Source: Actinomycetota bacterium
GTDB lineage: Bacteria > Actinomycetota > Thermoleophilia > Gaiellales > Gaiellaceae
Direction of reading: 5' to 3'
Assembly: GCA_003139545.1 (NCBI GenBank)
Contig: PLJC01000012.1
Location: 273,596-337,595, forward strand
Length of the DNA stretch: 64,000 bases
Every line of letters starts with the position of its first letter. Within the stretch, counting starts at the first letter, position 1. The notes under the pieces are model-generated. The model worked only from the letters and a program-made list of their open reading frames with translations, did not search any database and was not told the DNA's origin. Shown in pieces: positions 32,639 through 43,338 of the stretch. A program made the translations under genes and the position numbers.

Positions 32639-33192
32639 ACGATTCGGAGCTCCGCTCGGCGCTCGTCGAGCACGCGTACCTCGAGGGCGACTTCGTCCTC
32701 CGCTCCGGCCGGCGGTCGAAGTACTACCTCGACAAGTACCGCTTCGAGACCCGGCCCGACATCCTGCGGGCGCTCGGAAAGCGGATCGCCGCCGAGGTCG
32801 AGGCGCACGCGCCGGACGCGACGCGCCTCGCGGCGCCCGAGCTGGGCGCCGTCGCGCTCGCGGCCGCCGCCTCGCTCGAATCGGGCTTGCCGTTCGTCAT
32901 CGTGCGCAAGGCGGCGAAGGAATACGGCACCGGCAATCGCCTCGAAGGACCGTACGAGGAGGGCGAGTGCATGTGCCTCGTGGAAGACGTCGTCACCTCC
33001 GGTGGCGCACTCCTCGATTCGGTCGACGCGCTGCGCGACGTGGGCCTGCTCGTGCAGACGGCCGTGTGCGTCGTCGACCGCGAAGAGGGCGGCGCGGACG
33101 CTCTCGCACGCCGCGCCGTGCGGCTGCGGCCTATCTTTCGGGCAGGAGAGCTCTTGGCGGAGGTGAAAAGCCCAGCAAAACCGCTTGGTTGA
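32635..33192 (+). CDS. pyrE: orotate phosphoribosyltransferase
   Basis: 185 residues. Converts orotate and PRPP to OMP in pyrimidine synthesis. Key parts: LRSGRRSKYYLDKYRFETRP, the substrate loop VRKAAKEYGTGN and the PRPP-binding motif CLVEDVVTSGGALLDSVDAL. GTG 32635. pyrF, the next enzyme of the pathway, is encoded at 33642 beyond the HU gene. The HU promoter's -35 overlaps its stop codon. Confidence 0.95.
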   Translation: MNDSELRSALVEHAYLEGDFVLRSGRRSKYYLDKYRFETRPDILRALGKRIAAEVEAHAPDATRLAAPELGAVALAAAASLESGLPFVIVRKAAKEYGTGNRLEGPYEEGECMCLVEDVVTSGGALLDSVDALRDVGLLVQTAVCVVDREEGGADALARRAVRLRPIFRAGELLAEVKSPAKPLG

Positions 33193-33217
33193 GCGGGACC
33201 GGGACCCCTGGTAGGGT
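33189..33217 (+). promoter_or_regulatory. promoter of the HU gene (-35 and -10)
   Basis: TTGAGC (33189-33194), a 17-base spacer, then TAGGGT (33212-33217). Predicted start near 33224 gives a leader of about 37 bases with a Shine-Dalgarno, unlike the leaderless genes around it. The -35 overlaps the pyrE stop. Confidence 0.65.
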
Positions 33218-33260
33218 CATTCAGGCGCGTAGAACCGATCAACGACAGGAGGAGAGGCAC

Positions 33261-33551
33261 GTGACCAAGCAGGAGTTTACGAACGAGGTCGCGAGGCGTA
33301 GCCAGCTGACGGCGCGCGATGCAGGCAAGGCGGTCGACGCGTTCCTCGAGACGATCACGGACACGCTGAAGAGCGGGGGCGACGTTGCCTTCACCGGTTT
33401 CGGCAAGTTCTCGAGCCAGCATCGTGCGGCTCGCACCGGCGTCAATCCCCGGAACCCGACCGAGAAGGTGCATATCCCGGCCGCGCAGGTTCCGAAATTC
33501 TCGGCCGGCAGTGCGCTCAAGGCCGCCGTCAAGGGCGGCAGCGGCAGCTAG
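33261..33551 (+). CDS. HU family DNA-binding protein
   Basis: 96 residues. Histone-like protein that bends and compacts DNA as a dimer. TKQEFTNEVARRSQLTARDA, FTGFGKFSSQHRAARTGVNP with RNPTEKVHIPAAQVPKFSAG, the DNA-binding beta arms, fit the family. GTG 33261 has a strong Shine-Dalgarno AGGAGG (33247-33252) 8 nt upstream. The gene has its own -35/-10 promoter and a perfect hairpin after it, consistent with high, independent expression. Confidence 0.95.
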   Translation: MTKQEFTNEVARRSQLTARDAGKAVDAFLETITDTLKSGGDVAFTGFGKFSSQHRAARTGVNPRNPTEKVHIPAAQVPKFSAGSALKAAVKGGSGS

Positions 33552-33581
33552 TCAGCCCGGGCACGTCTCCTCCGAGGATCT

Positions 33582-33609
33582 GCGAAGGGCCGCGAAAGCG
33601 GCCCTTCGC
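33582..33609 (+). terminator. hairpin after the HU gene
   Basis: GCGAAGGGCCGC (33582-33593) and GCGGCCCTTCGC (33598-33609) form a perfect 12-bp stem with a GAAA tetraloop (GNRA). No T-run follows, so termination may be poor or Rho-assisted; it would also protect the HU mRNA 3' end. Confidence 0.75.
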
Positions 33610-33641
33610 GCATTCCGAGCCGCTCAGTACATTGGGCTGAC

Positions 33642-34550
33642 GTGTCTCGCGTAGCCGTGACGCACTTCGCAGACCGCATCGCCGAGGCGGTCGAGCGCAA
33701 GCGGAGCCAGGTGGTCGTCGGCCTCGATCCGGTTCTCGACCAGCTGCCGGTCGAGCTGCGCGGCGAGACGGTGCTTGCGCGCGAGCACGCCGCGGCCGCG
33801 TGCGCGCGCTTCTGCTGCGGCATCATCGACGCGGTCGCACCCTACGCAGTGGCGGTGAAGCCGCAGCTGGCGTTCTTCGAGGCGCTCGGAGCCGACGGCA
33901 TGCGCGCGCTCGAGGACGTCTGCGAGTACGCGCGCGCGGCGGAGATGCTCGTGATCGCGGACGCGAAGCGCGGCGACATCGGCTCGACCGCGCGCGCCTA
34001 TGCGGCGGCGTACGTCGAGCCGCGCGGCGATGCGCCGCCGCTCGCCGATGCGGTTACGGTCAATCCGTATCTGGGACGCGATGCGCTCGAGCCGTTCCTC
34101 GCCGCGTGTCGCCGTGACGGTGCCGGGCTCTTCTGCCTCGTGAAGACGTCGAATGCGGGCGGCGCCGACGTGCAGGACGTGCGGCTCTCTGACGGGACGT
34201 TGCTGTGGCAGCACGTCGCCGGGCTCGTGGGCGAGTGGGGCGAGGACCTCCTCGGCGAGGGCGGGCTCTCCGCCGTCGGTGCCGTCGTGGGCGCCACGTT
34301 CCCGCGCGAGGTCGCGGAGGCGCGCCGCCTGCTCCCGCAGGCCGTCCTGCTGCTTCCGGGCGTCGGCGCCCAGGGCGGGAAGCCCTCCGATCTCGCTCCG
34401 GCCTTCACGAGCGGCCCCGCCAGTGCGCTCGTCTCGGCCTCCCGGTCGATCATCTACGCCTCCCGGAACGTGGCCGACGACTGGCGCGGGGCGGCCGGCG
34501 GCGCGGCTGCGCGGCTCGCGCACGACGTCTGGGCGGCGTCCGCCTGGTGA
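33642..34550 (+). CDS. pyrF: orotidine 5'-phosphate decarboxylase (type 2)
   Basis: 302 residues, the longer actinobacterial/proteobacterial type 2 PyrF. VVVGLDPVLDQLP, VAVKPQLAFFEALG, the catalytic LVIADAKRGDIGSTARAYA, TVNPYLGRDALEPF and LLPGVGAQGGKPSDL are visible. Decarboxylates OMP to UMP. GTG 33642 lies 8 nt after TACATT (33628-33633), so it is transcribed separately from HU. Stop overlaps the LysM gene. Confidence 0.95.
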   Translation: MSRVAVTHFADRIAEAVERKRSQVVVGLDPVLDQLPVELRGETVLAREHAAAACARFCCGIIDAVAPYAVAVKPQLAFFEALGADGMRALEDVCEYARAAEMLVIADAKRGDIGSTARAYAAAYVEPRGDAPPLADAVTVNPYLGRDALEPFLAACRRDGAGLFCLVKTSNAGGADVQDVRLSDGTLLWQHVAGLVGEWGEDLLGEGGLSAVGAVVGATFPREVAEARRLLPQAVLLLPGVGAQGGKPSDLAPAFTSGPASALVSASRSIIYASRNVADDWRGAAGGAAARLAHDVWAASAW

Positions 34551-34846
34551 GGCAGTACGCGGCACCGGCGGCGTCGCTGCTCGCGGTGACCGCGGCGGTG
34601 CTCGCCGTCCACTACGGGCTCCAGCAGCATTCGCCGGCTGCTGCGCCGGCGGTGACGCAGACGGTCCCGGCCCGGCCGCGGGTGAAGCGCACGGCCGCCT
34701 TCACGCGCGTCTATGTCGTGCAGCGCGGCGACAGCTTCTCCGTCATCGCGGCGAAGACGCACACGAGCGTGGCCCGCCTCGAGCGGCTCAACCCGGCGGT
34801 GAGCCCCACCGCTCTGCGCGTCGGCCAGCGGCTCAAGGTGAAGTAG
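34547..34846 (+). CDS. membrane-anchored LysM domain protein
   Basis: 99 residues. An N-terminal hydrophobic segment (AAPASLLAVTAAVLAVHYGL) anchors or exports it, a Pro/Ala-rich linker follows, and the last 45 residues are a LysM peptidoglycan-binding domain (VYVVQRGDSFSVIAAKTHTS, then LRVGQRLKVK). Sits just before a D-Ala-D-Ala carboxypeptidase, consistent with a cell-wall role. GTG overlaps the pyrF stop. Confidence 0.87.
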   Translation: MRQYAAPAASLLAVTAAVLAVHYGLQQHSPAAAPAVTQTVPARPRVKRTAAFTRVYVVQRGDSFSVIAAKTHTSVARLERLNPAVSPTALRVGQRLKVK

Positions 34847-34858
34847 CCTTCCGCCGGC

Positions 34859-35977
34859 ATGCGCCGGGGGTCGCTCGTCCTCGTGCTCGCGCTGGCCTTT
34901 GCAGGATCGGCCCGCGCTGCTCCTCCGACCGTGGACGCACGCGCCTACACGGTCGTCGATGCATCGAACGGCACGGTGCTCGCGTCCTCGAACGCGCACG
35001 AGCAGTTGCCCATCGCGAGCATCACGAAGCTGATGACGGTGATCGTCGCGCTTCAGCACCTGCGGCCGGACGACGACGTGACCGTGACGGCGCAGGCCGC
35101 GCGCGTCGACGAGGAGCGCATCCCGCTGCGTGCGGGGCAGGTGCTGAGCGTGCACGACCTGCTCGAGGGGGCGCTGATCCAGAGCGCGAACGACGCTGCC
35201 GACGCGCTCGCGGCCGGCGCGTCCGGCGACGACGTCCCGCTCTTCATCGACTGGATGAACGAGGAGGCGAAAGAGCTCGGCCTGACCGACACGCACTTCG
35301 TGCGGCCGGATGGCCTCGACGCGCCCGGGCACGTGTCGAGCGCGCACGACGTTGCCGTGCTCGCGCAGGTGGCGATGCACTCGCCCATCGTCCGCGCGAT
35401 CGTGCGCAAGCGCAGCGACACGATCGAAGACGGCGCACTCGTGCTGCGCACGTGGAACGACTTGCTCGGCGTCTTCCCCGGTCTCATCGGCGTGAAGACC
35501 GGACACACCGACAACGCGGGCTGGTGTGAAGTGGCGGCCGCGCGACGTTCCGGATACACGATCTACGCGGTCATCCTCGGCAGCCCGTCGCGGGCGCAGC
35601 GCAACTCCGATCTCGACCGCCTGCTCGCGTGGGGCGTGTCGCGCTATCGCACGCTGACGCTCGTTGGGCGCGATCCCGTCGCGCACGTCGCCCTCCCGTA
35701 CGGGCGCGAGCCGGTGGCGCTCGTCGCGACGCGGCCACTCGTGCGCGTCGTCCCCGCCGGCCAGGCGGTGATCGAGCGCGTCGTCGCGCCCTCGGCGGTG
35801 ACCCTCCCCGTCCAGCGCGGCCAGCAGCTCGGCCGTATCACGGTCTGGGCCGGCGGCAGCCTCATCGGATCGCGGCCGCTGCTCGCTGCGCGCTCGGTTT
35901 CTCGGCCGGGTATGGGCGGGCGTCTACGCTGGTACGCGACGCGAACCGTGAAAGACCTCTGGGGCCTCATCCCGTGA
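34859..35977 (+). CDS. D-alanyl-D-alanine carboxypeptidase (PBP5/DacF family)
   Basis: 372 residues with a signal peptide (LVLVLALAFAGSARA). Penicillin-binding catalytic motifs: SITK (S54-K57), SAN (S109-N111) and KTGHT. Trims the terminal D-Ala from peptidoglycan stems. The C-terminal third contains a PBP5-like beta domain and a hydrophobic/basic end (RWYATRTVKDLWGLIP) that may touch the membrane. TAGCCT (34844-34849) is 9 nt before ATG 34859. Confidence 0.93.
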   Translation: MRRGSLVLVLALAFAGSARAAPPTVDARAYTVVDASNGTVLASSNAHEQLPIASITKLMTVIVALQHLRPDDDVTVTAQAARVDEERIPLRAGQVLSVHDLLEGALIQSANDAADALAAGASGDDVPLFIDWMNEEAKELGLTDTHFVRPDGLDAPGHVSSAHDVAVLAQVAMHSPIVRAIVRKRSDTIEDGALVLRTWNDLLGVFPGLIGVKTGHTDNAGWCEVAAARRSGYTIYAVILGSPSRAQRNSDLDRLLAWGVSRYRTLTLVGRDPVAHVALPYGREPVALVATRPLVRVVPAGQAVIERVVAPSAVTLPVQRGQQLGRITVWAGGSLIGSRPLLAARSVSRPGMGGRLRWYATRTVKDLWGLIP

Positions 35978-36927
35978 TCGTCACCGTCACCCTCAACGCA
36001 GCCGTCGACCGCACGCTCACCGTGCCGAACGTGCAGCTCGGGCACCGTCACCGTGCGAGTGCGAGCTTCACGTCGGCCGGAGGCAAGGGCATCAACGTTG
36101 CTCGCGCGCTGAAGGCGCTCGAGACGCCGGTGATCGCCACCGGGCTCGCAGGCGGCCGCACGGGCGAGCGGATCGTGGAAGAGCTCGCACTCGAGGCGAT
36201 CCTCAACGACTTCGTTCGCATCTCCGACGAGTCGCGCACGTCGACCGCCGTCGTCGATCCGACCGGCGGGTCGATGACCGAGATCTACGAGTGGGGGCCT
36301 GCGGTGCGGCCCGACGAGCTGGAGATGCTGCTCGACAAGCTGCGCTACCTGTCGCGCGTGGCGTCGTTCGTCGTCTTCTCCGGCTCGCTGCCGCGCGACG
36401 TCGATGACGACTTCTACGCGGAGGCGATCCGCGAGCTCAACCGGCGCGGCGTGCCGTGCGTCGTCGACAGCGAGGGTGAGCCGCTGCGCGTCGCCGTCGA
36501 GGCCGAGCCGTTCCTCGTCTCGCCGAACCAGCGCGAGGCGGAGAGTCTCGTCGGGCAGGAGTTCTCCGACGACGCAGACTTCCTCATGGCTCTCGACACG
36601 ATCGCCGACCTCGGCGCGCGGAACGTGATCATCACGCAGGAGACGTCGTGCTTCGCGCTCGTGCGCGAGGAGCGCACCGTGCGCCGGCTGCGTGCGTCGA
36701 TCGAGCGCATCGAGCCGATCGCTCCGGTCGGCGCAGGCGACGTCCTGCTGGCCGGCTTCCTGGCCGCCCGCTTCAACGACCAGCCGGTCGAGGACGCGCT
36801 GCGCAGCGCTGTCGGATGCGCCGCCGCGTCCGTGCTCGAGGTGGGTGCGGGCCGGTTCGACCCGCGCGAGGCGAGCCGTCTCGCCGCCGACGTCCAGGTC
36901 GAAGAGCTAGCGCCAGTCTCCGCTTGA
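35974..36927 (+). CDS. PfkB-family sugar kinase (1-phosphofructokinase-like)
   Basis: 317 residues. VTVTLNAAVDRTLTVPNVQL and SAGGKGINVARALKALE at the N terminus and APVGAGDVLLAGFLAARFN near the C terminus (anion hole and catalytic Asp) match FruK/LacC-type kinases. Substrate probably fructose-1-phosphate or tagatose-6-phosphate; no PTS genes nearby to decide. GTG overlaps the carboxypeptidase stop. Its end overlaps the convergent beta-propeller gene by 21 bases. Confidence 0.9.
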   Translation: MIVTVTLNAAVDRTLTVPNVQLGHRHRASASFTSAGGKGINVARALKALETPVIATGLAGGRTGERIVEELALEAILNDFVRISDESRTSTAVVDPTGGSMTEIYEWGPAVRPDELEMLLDKLRYLSRVASFVVFSGSLPRDVDDDFYAEAIRELNRRGVPCVVDSEGEPLRVAVEAEPFLVSPNQREAESLVGQEFSDDADFLMALDTIADLGARNVIITQETSCFALVREERTVRRLRASIERIEPIAPVGAGDVLLAGFLAARFNDQPVEDALRSAVGCAAASVLEVGAGRFDPREASRLAADVQVEELAPVSA

Positions 36928-38655
36928 CACGTCCAAATTGGACGTGAGGCACTGCACGTCGGTGCCGTCGGTCGCCACCGTGTAGAGGTCGAAGGTCGGC
37001 GTGCCCTTCGCCTTCGCAGCGACGAGGAAGCGCGTCCCGTCGGGTGACCAGGCGAGGCTTCTCACGGCCGTGAACGGGAGCGGGACCTTCTTCCCCTGGA
37101 AGACGACGCTCGTCCCGAGGAGGTAGGCGAGGCGTCCGTCGGCCGACCAGCTCGGCGTCGTGAGCCCCGCGCCGATCGACGCGACCCTGACACGGCCGGC
37201 GCCGTTCGGCGCGGCAGTCCAAAGCGACGACGGAATCGTCGTCCCGTTGGCATATGCGATCTGCGTCGGTCCCCACGCGAGCGTCCATGCCGGGACGTGG
37301 AGGTCTTTCGGCGTCCCACCGCCGACAGCGATCAGGATCGCGTCGGGCGCCGTGTCGCACTCTGAGTGGACGTACATGATCTGGGTCCCGTCCGGCGACC
37401 AGCTCGGTGAGTCGTCGAACGCACAGTCGGGCGGGCTCGTCAGCGTGACGCCGTTCGTGCCGTCGACGCCGATCGTGCGCAACGCCTCCGGGCAGCCTTT
37501 GCAGCTCAAGCCCGCGTACTGTGACTCGCCGAACGCGATCCGCGTCCGGTCCGGCGAGATGCGCGGGCGTACCTGGTTCGCCTGCACGTTCGTGATCCGC
37601 CGCAGTCCGGTGCCGTCCGGCGAGACGGAGTAGAGATTGTCGAACGGCTCAGCGCAATAGCTCTGGTACACGATCGACCGCGTGTGGGGGACGGGCTGCA
37701 AGAACGCGATCGCGGCTCCCGGACCGCCATCGTCGTCGCAGCCGATGACGTGCGTGTAGACATGCGTACCGTTGCGAACGGCAAACGTCGTCCCTGTCGC
37801 GACAGTGTTGAGCCCGAGCGACATCGGTGTGCTCGTGAAGACGACGCCGGTCGGCGTCCAGACCGGCTCCGCAAAGCGATCGGCGACGACCTCGGATGAC
37901 ACGAGGCGGCCAGAGCTCGTGTGCACCTCGGCACGATGACCCTTGATCGACGCGAGCTTCCTCCCGTCGGGTGACCACGCGGCGGACGTCGCCGGGACGG
38001 AGAAGCGCTGCTTGCCGTCTTCGCCGACGACGTGGACGCGACCGTCGTATGCGCCGGTGGCGAAGAGGCCCTTAGCCGACCAGCCGACCGGGTTGGCTCC
38101 GCTCGAGACGTTCCAGGCGTGCTTTCCCGTCGGCGTGAACGCGTCGACCGCGCCGCCGTCCGTGTCCATGGCGATGAGCCGGCCGTCCGGCGACCATGCC
38201 GGCCCGAAGAGCGACCTCGCGCGCGCGAGCACGCGCGGCGCCGTTCCGAGCCTGGTGAGCCAGACCGTCTGCAGAGGATGGTTGGTCCCGCCGGTCGTGT
38301 AGACGAGCGTCCGGCTGTCCGGCGACCATGCCAGCTCGGGCGAATACTGCGAGGGAAAGCCCTTCGCCGACACGAGTCGCAGGCCGGCGCCGTTCGCGCC
38401 GATCGTCCAGATGCCGCCGCCGAATCGGTCGCTCACGAACGCGACCATCTTGCCGTTCGGCGAGACGACGGGGTTCGTCTCCTGCCACGGGCTGTGGGTC
38501 AGGTTGACGACGCGGCCGTTCCAGTCGGCCCGGAAGACGTCCCCCGTGATCGACGGCGCGCGGTCCGCGGAGAAGACGATGAGTGACGCGGTGGTGCCGT
38601 GCGCGCTGCCGCCTGCCAGCGCCGCCGCGGCGACCGCTGCGGCGAGCGCCCTCAC
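36907..38655 (-). CDS. secreted TolB-like (PD40/WD40-like) beta-propeller protein
   Basis: 582 residues. Signal peptide VRALAAAVAAAALAGGSAHG. At least eight PD40-type repeats are visible, such as AWSPDSRTLVYTTGG, AWSPDGRLIAMDTDGG, SWSPDGTQIMYVHSE, SWSADGRLAYLLG and AWSPDGTRFLVAAK. Several Cys pairs (DCAFDDSP, SECDTAP, GLSCKGCPE) could form disulfides outside the cell. No enzymatic motif. GTG 38655 overlaps the stop of the upstream secreted protein (GTGA), so both are co-expressed. Confidence 0.83.
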   Translation of the reverse strand: MRALAAAVAAAALAGGSAHGTTASLIVFSADRAPSITGDVFRADWNGRVVNLTHSPWQETNPVVSPNGKMVAFVSDRFGGGIWTIGANGAGLRLVSAKGFPSQYSPELAWSPDSRTLVYTTGGTNHPLQTVWLTRLGTAPRVLARARSLFGPAWSPDGRLIAMDTDGGAVDAFTPTGKHAWNVSSGANPVGWSAKGLFATGAYDGRVHVVGEDGKQRFSVPATSAAWSPDGRKLASIKGHRAEVHTSSGRLVSSEVVADRFAEPVWTPTGVVFTSTPMSLGLNTVATGTTFAVRNGTHVYTHVIGCDDDGGPGAAIAFLQPVPHTRSIVYQSYCAEPFDNLYSVSPDGTGLRRITNVQANQVRPRISPDRTRIAFGESQYAGLSCKGCPEALRTIGVDGTNGVTLTSPPDCAFDDSPSWSPDGTQIMYVHSECDTAPDAILIAVGGGTPKDLHVPAWTLAWGPTQIAYANGTTIPSSLWTAAPNGAGRVRVASIGAGLTTPSWSADGRLAYLLGTSVVFQGKKVPLPFTAVRSLAWSPDGTRFLVAAKAKGTPTFDLYTVATDGTDVQCLTSNLDVSSGDWR

Positions 38656-39785
38656 GGCGCGAGCGTGATGGCGCGGATGCGCCCGCGCCCGGCGACGTTC
38701 TCGGCCCACGCGACGCGGTCGTCCGCGATCGAGAGGCCGATGGGCGTTCCCGCCGCCTTCGCGACCGTGCGGATGCGCCTGGTGTGGACGTCGACGACGC
38801 GGATGGAGCGTCCGACGCGGAACACGATTGCGCTGTCGCCGACGGACAGGGTCGGCGACGCGCCGAGCGGCAGCCGCAGCGTGCCGAGCGGCCTGCCCGT
38901 CGGGAGGGCGTACCAGCCGAGGACGAGCCTGCCGCCCGACCGGCCGAGCACGCCGAGGACCGTGCTCGACAGCCCGATCGCGAGCGGCGCAGCCTCGGGC
39001 GACACGCTGACGACGAGCGAGCCGGTGTTGACGTCGCGCACCTCGACCGGAACGTTGCGCGACCCGAGCGGGTGCCCGTCCACGGTCGACGCGCCGATTG
39101 CCGGGACGTAGGCCACGTCGTTACCTGACGCCGCCACGGCCACGGCTGCCGGCGCGCCGTTGATCCGCGTCGGAGGCTTGCGGCCGACGATCCGGTAGAT
39201 GCCTCCGCCCGGGGCCACCTTCAGCTCGCACGCGCCCGGCTCCTTCGGCGACGACAGGCAGGCGACCTGGTCCTTGTATGCGACCTGTGCGACCGCGTAG
39301 ACGAGTGTTCCGCCGCTGCCGGCGACGCCGCCGAGCCACAGGCCGGCCCCGTGGCTCGCGTGCGCGACCTCCTGGAAGCGCCGTTCCCTGGGATCGGCGA
39401 CCGTGGCGCCGAGCACGTAGTCGAACCTCACCGCCTGTGCGGCGGATTCGTGCAGCGTCCACAGCAGCGCCGGGGAGCCGCCGTTGCCCGCGACTGCCAG
39501 GCTGACGGGCGAGCCGGCAGGGACCTGCCAGCCGCAGGTGACGTTGTGGTACGCGGCTCCCTCGCTGGGGAGCGGCTGCCGCGCGCTTCCGAGCTGCCAG
39601 AGCCACACCTCGTTGCAGCCCTTCGAGGCCTTGGGAGCGAACCATGCGACGAGGCCGCCGTCCTGCGCGAACGCGGCGATCGTCCGGTTGGCCGGGCTCG
39701 TGTACAGCGTCTCCACCTGCCGAGCGCGGCTCCCCGTATGGAGGATCGAGGCCGCAAGTGCGAGCGCGCCGAGCAGCATGCGCAT
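38652..39785 (-). CDS. secreted beta-propeller-like protein, unknown function
   Basis: 377 residues. Signal peptide MRMLLGALALAASILHTGSR. The rest is repetitive beta-rich sequence (AVAGNGGSPALLWTLHES, GVAGSGGTLVYAVAQ, SIADDRVAWAENVAG) with a few Cys. ATG 39785 is preferred over GTG 39794 because TACCGT (39793-39798, minus) lies 7 nt upstream. Forms an operon with the TolB-like protein after it. The two may be partners at the cell surface. Confidence 0.75.
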   Translation of the reverse strand: MRMLLGALALAASILHTGSRARQVETLYTSPANRTIAAFAQDGGLVAWFAPKASKGCNEVWLWQLGSARQPLPSEGAAYHNVTCGWQVPAGSPVSLAVAGNGGSPALLWTLHESAAQAVRFDYVLGATVADPRERRFQEVAHASHGAGLWLGGVAGSGGTLVYAVAQVAYKDQVACLSSPKEPGACELKVAPGGGIYRIVGRKPPTRINGAPAAVAVAASGNDVAYVPAIGASTVDGHPLGSRNVPVEVRDVNTGSLVVSVSPEAAPLAIGLSSTVLGVLGRSGGRLVLGWYALPTGRPLGTLRLPLGASPTLSVGDSAIVFRVGRSIRVVDVHTRRIRTVAKAAGTPIGLSIADDRVAWAENVAGRGRIRAITLAP

Positions 39786-39831
39786 CGCCTGCACGGTAGC
39801 CCCCTCGTGTTAGGAGGGTGAAAAGAGGTAG

Positions 39832-41358
<1,527 letters not shown>

Positions 41359-41401
41359 GCCGTCGAACGTCGTCCAGCTTCCGGTCGCCGAGGACCGGCC
41401 G

Positions 41402-42922
41402 GTGCTGGTGGTCGACCTCGGCGGCCAGTACTCCCAGCTGATTGCACGGCGTGTGCGCGAGTGCCGCGTGTACTCCGAGCTCGTCGGGCACACGATCACG
41501 CCCGAGGCGGTGCGCGCGCGCAATCCCTACGCGATCATCCTCAGCGGCGGCCCTGCGTCCGTGTACGCCGAGAACGCGCCGCATGTCGATCCGCGCATCT
41601 TCGAGCTCGGCATTCCCACGCTCGGCATCTGTTACGGCGCGCAGCTGCTCGCGCTCGACCTCGGCGGCCGCGTCGACCGCACCGGCGTGTCGGAGTTCGG
41701 CAAGACGGATCTGCACGTGCAGGAGTCGCGATTGCTGAAGGACACCCCGGCCGAGCAGACCGTCTGGATGTCGCACCGCGACACGGTGGTCGCAGCGCCC
41801 GAGGGCGCGACCGTCGTCGCGAGCTCGCCGGCCACGCCGGTGGCGGCGTTCGAGTCGCGGGAGCGCGCGCTGTACGGCGTGCAGTTCCACCCCGAGGTCG
41901 TGCACACGCCGCACGGGATGGACGTGCTGAAGAACTTCCTGTACGAGATCGCCGGCGCGCCGCCGGCATGGACACCGGCGGCCGTGATCGAGGAACAGGT
42001 TGAGCGCATCCGCAAGCAGGTCGGCTCCGAGCGCGTGCTGTGCGCGCTCTCCGGCGGCGTCGACTCCGCCGTCGCGGCACTGCTCGTGTACAAGGCGGTC
42101 GGCGACCAGCTCACCTGTGTGTTCGTCGACCACGGGCTGCTGCGCAAGGATGAGGCGGGGCAGGTGGTGGAGATGTTCGGCGAGCACTTCCGCGTGCCGC
42201 TCGTGCACGTGCAGGCGCAGGAGCGGTTCCTCCAGCTGCTCGGCGGCGTCGAGGATCCGGAGCAGAAGCGCAAGATCATCGGGCGCGAGTTCATCCGCGT
42301 GTTCGAGGAGGAGGCGCGCAAGCTTGGCAATGTCAACTGGCTCGTGCAGGGGACGCTGTACAGCGACGTGATCGAGTCGGGTGGCACCGAGGGCGTCGCC
42401 GCGACGATCAAGTCGCACCACAACGTCGGCGGCCTGCCGGACGACATGAAGATGCGTCTCGTCGAACCGCTGCGCATGCTCTTCAAGGACGAGGTGCGGC
42501 GCGTCGGCGAAGAGCTGGGCATGCCGGAGCGGATGGTGTGGCGGCAGCCGTTCCCCGGCCCCGGCCTCGCGATCCGCATCATCGGCGACGTCACAGCGGA
42601 ACGGCTTGCGATCCTTCGCGACGCGGACGCGATTCTGCAGGAGGAGGTGCGCCGCGCCGGCATGTACCGCGAGTTGTGGCAGTCGTTCGCGGTGCTTCCC
42701 GCCATCCGCTCGGTCGGCGTCCAGGGGGACGAGCGAACGTACGGCTACCCGATCGTGCTGCGCGCGGTGACGAGCGACGACGCGATGACGGCCGACTGGG
42801 CGCGGCTTCCGTATGAGCTGATCGAGGCGATCTCGAGCCGGATCGTGAACGAGATCCCGGGCGTGAACCGCGTCGTGCTCGACGTGACGTCGAAGCCGCC
42901 GGCGACGATCGAGTGGGAATAG
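41402..42922 (+). CDS. guaA: GMP synthase (glutamine-hydrolysing)
   Basis: 506 residues. N-terminal GATase: [47 protein letters not shown] (Cys) and [15 protein letters not shown]-pyrophosphatase: [20 protein letters not shown], then [11 protein letters not shown] and the dimerisation domain [18 protein letters not shown]. Makes GMP from XMP. GTG 41402 is the first start in frame after guaB. A 7-bp inverted repeat follows the stop. Confidence 0.97.
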   Translation: MLVVDLGGQYSQLIARRVRECRVYSELVGHTITPEAVRARNPYAIILSGGPASVYAENAPHVDPRIFELGIPTLGICYGAQLLALDLGGRVDRTGVSEFGKTDLHVQESRLLKDTPAEQTVWMSHRDTVVAAPEGATVVASSPATPVAAFESRERALYGVQFHPEVVHTPHGMDVLKNFLYEIAGAPPAWTPAAVIEEQVERIRKQVGSERVLCALSGGVDSAVAALLVYKAVGDQLTCVFVDHGLLRKDEAGQVVEMFGEHFRVPLVHVQAQERFLQLLGGVEDPEQKRKIIGREFIRVFEEEARKLGNVNWLVQGTLYSDVIESGGTEGVAATIKSHHNVGGLPDDMKMRLVEPLRMLFKDEVRRVGEELGMPERMVWRQPFPGPGLAIRIIGDVTAERLAILRDADAILQEEVRRAGMYRELWQSFAVLPAIRSVGVQGDERTYGYPIVLRAVTSDDAMTADWARLPYELIEAISSRIVNEIPGVNRVVLDVTSKPPATIEWE

Positions 42923-42923
42923 T

Positions 42924-42947
42924 CCGGGAAGCCCGCTAGATTCCCGG
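42924..42947. repeat. inverted repeat after guaA, spanning the next gene's -10
   Basis: CCGGGAA (42924-42930) and TTCCCGG (42941-42947) flank ten bases that contain most of TAGATT, the predicted -10 of the VOC gene. Could be a guaA terminator stem or an operator for the downstream gene. Confidence 0.5.
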
Positions 42948-42950
42948 GCG

Positions 42951-43334
42951 TTGCCCCCGCGGATCGACCACGTCGTCATAGCAGTCTCCGACTACGAGCG
43001 CTCCAATCGCTTCTACGCCGACGTGCTCGGGGTCGAGGTGGAGGAGATCTCCCGGGGCCGCTACGCCTACCGCCTGGCGGACGGGCAGCAACTGAACGTC
43101 CACGGCCCGGGCGCGAGCCCCGTGCCGCGCGCGGCCGACCCGGTCAAGCCCGGCAACAGCGACCTCTGCTTCCGCTGGGACGGCAGGCCGGAGGAGGCGG
43201 TCGCGCATCTCCTCTCCCACGGCGTCGAGGTCGAGCTCGGCCCGGCGGCCCGCACGGGTGGGAGCGGCCGCGGGACGAGCGTGTACTTCCGCGATCCCGA
43301 CGGCACGCTGCTCGAGCTGATCTCGTACCGTTAG
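42951..43334 (+). CDS. VOC/glyoxalase family protein
   Basis: 127 residues. Two beta-alpha-beta-beta-beta units: DHVVIAVSDYERSNRFYADV (first metal His) and DLCFRWDGRPEEAVAHLLSH, ending in VYFRDPDGTLLELISY (metal Glu). Likely a glyoxalase or dioxygenase-type metal enzyme, or a resistance protein of that fold. TTG start, 8 nt after TAGATT; no other start is better placed. Confidence 0.87.
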   Translation: MPPRIDHVVIAVSDYERSNRFYADVLGVEVEEISRGRYAYRLADGQQLNVHGPGASPVPRAADPVKPGNSDLCFRWDGRPEEAVAHLLSHGVEVELGPAARTGGSGRGTSVYFRDPDGTLLELISYR

Positions 43335-43338
43335 CGGC

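Noticed and set aside
33582..33609. Hairpin after HU as a small RNA gene or attenuator for pyrF
   Set aside because: pyrF has its own leaderless -10 (33628-33633) downstream of the stem, so a simple 3' hairpin of the HU transcript is the easier reading.
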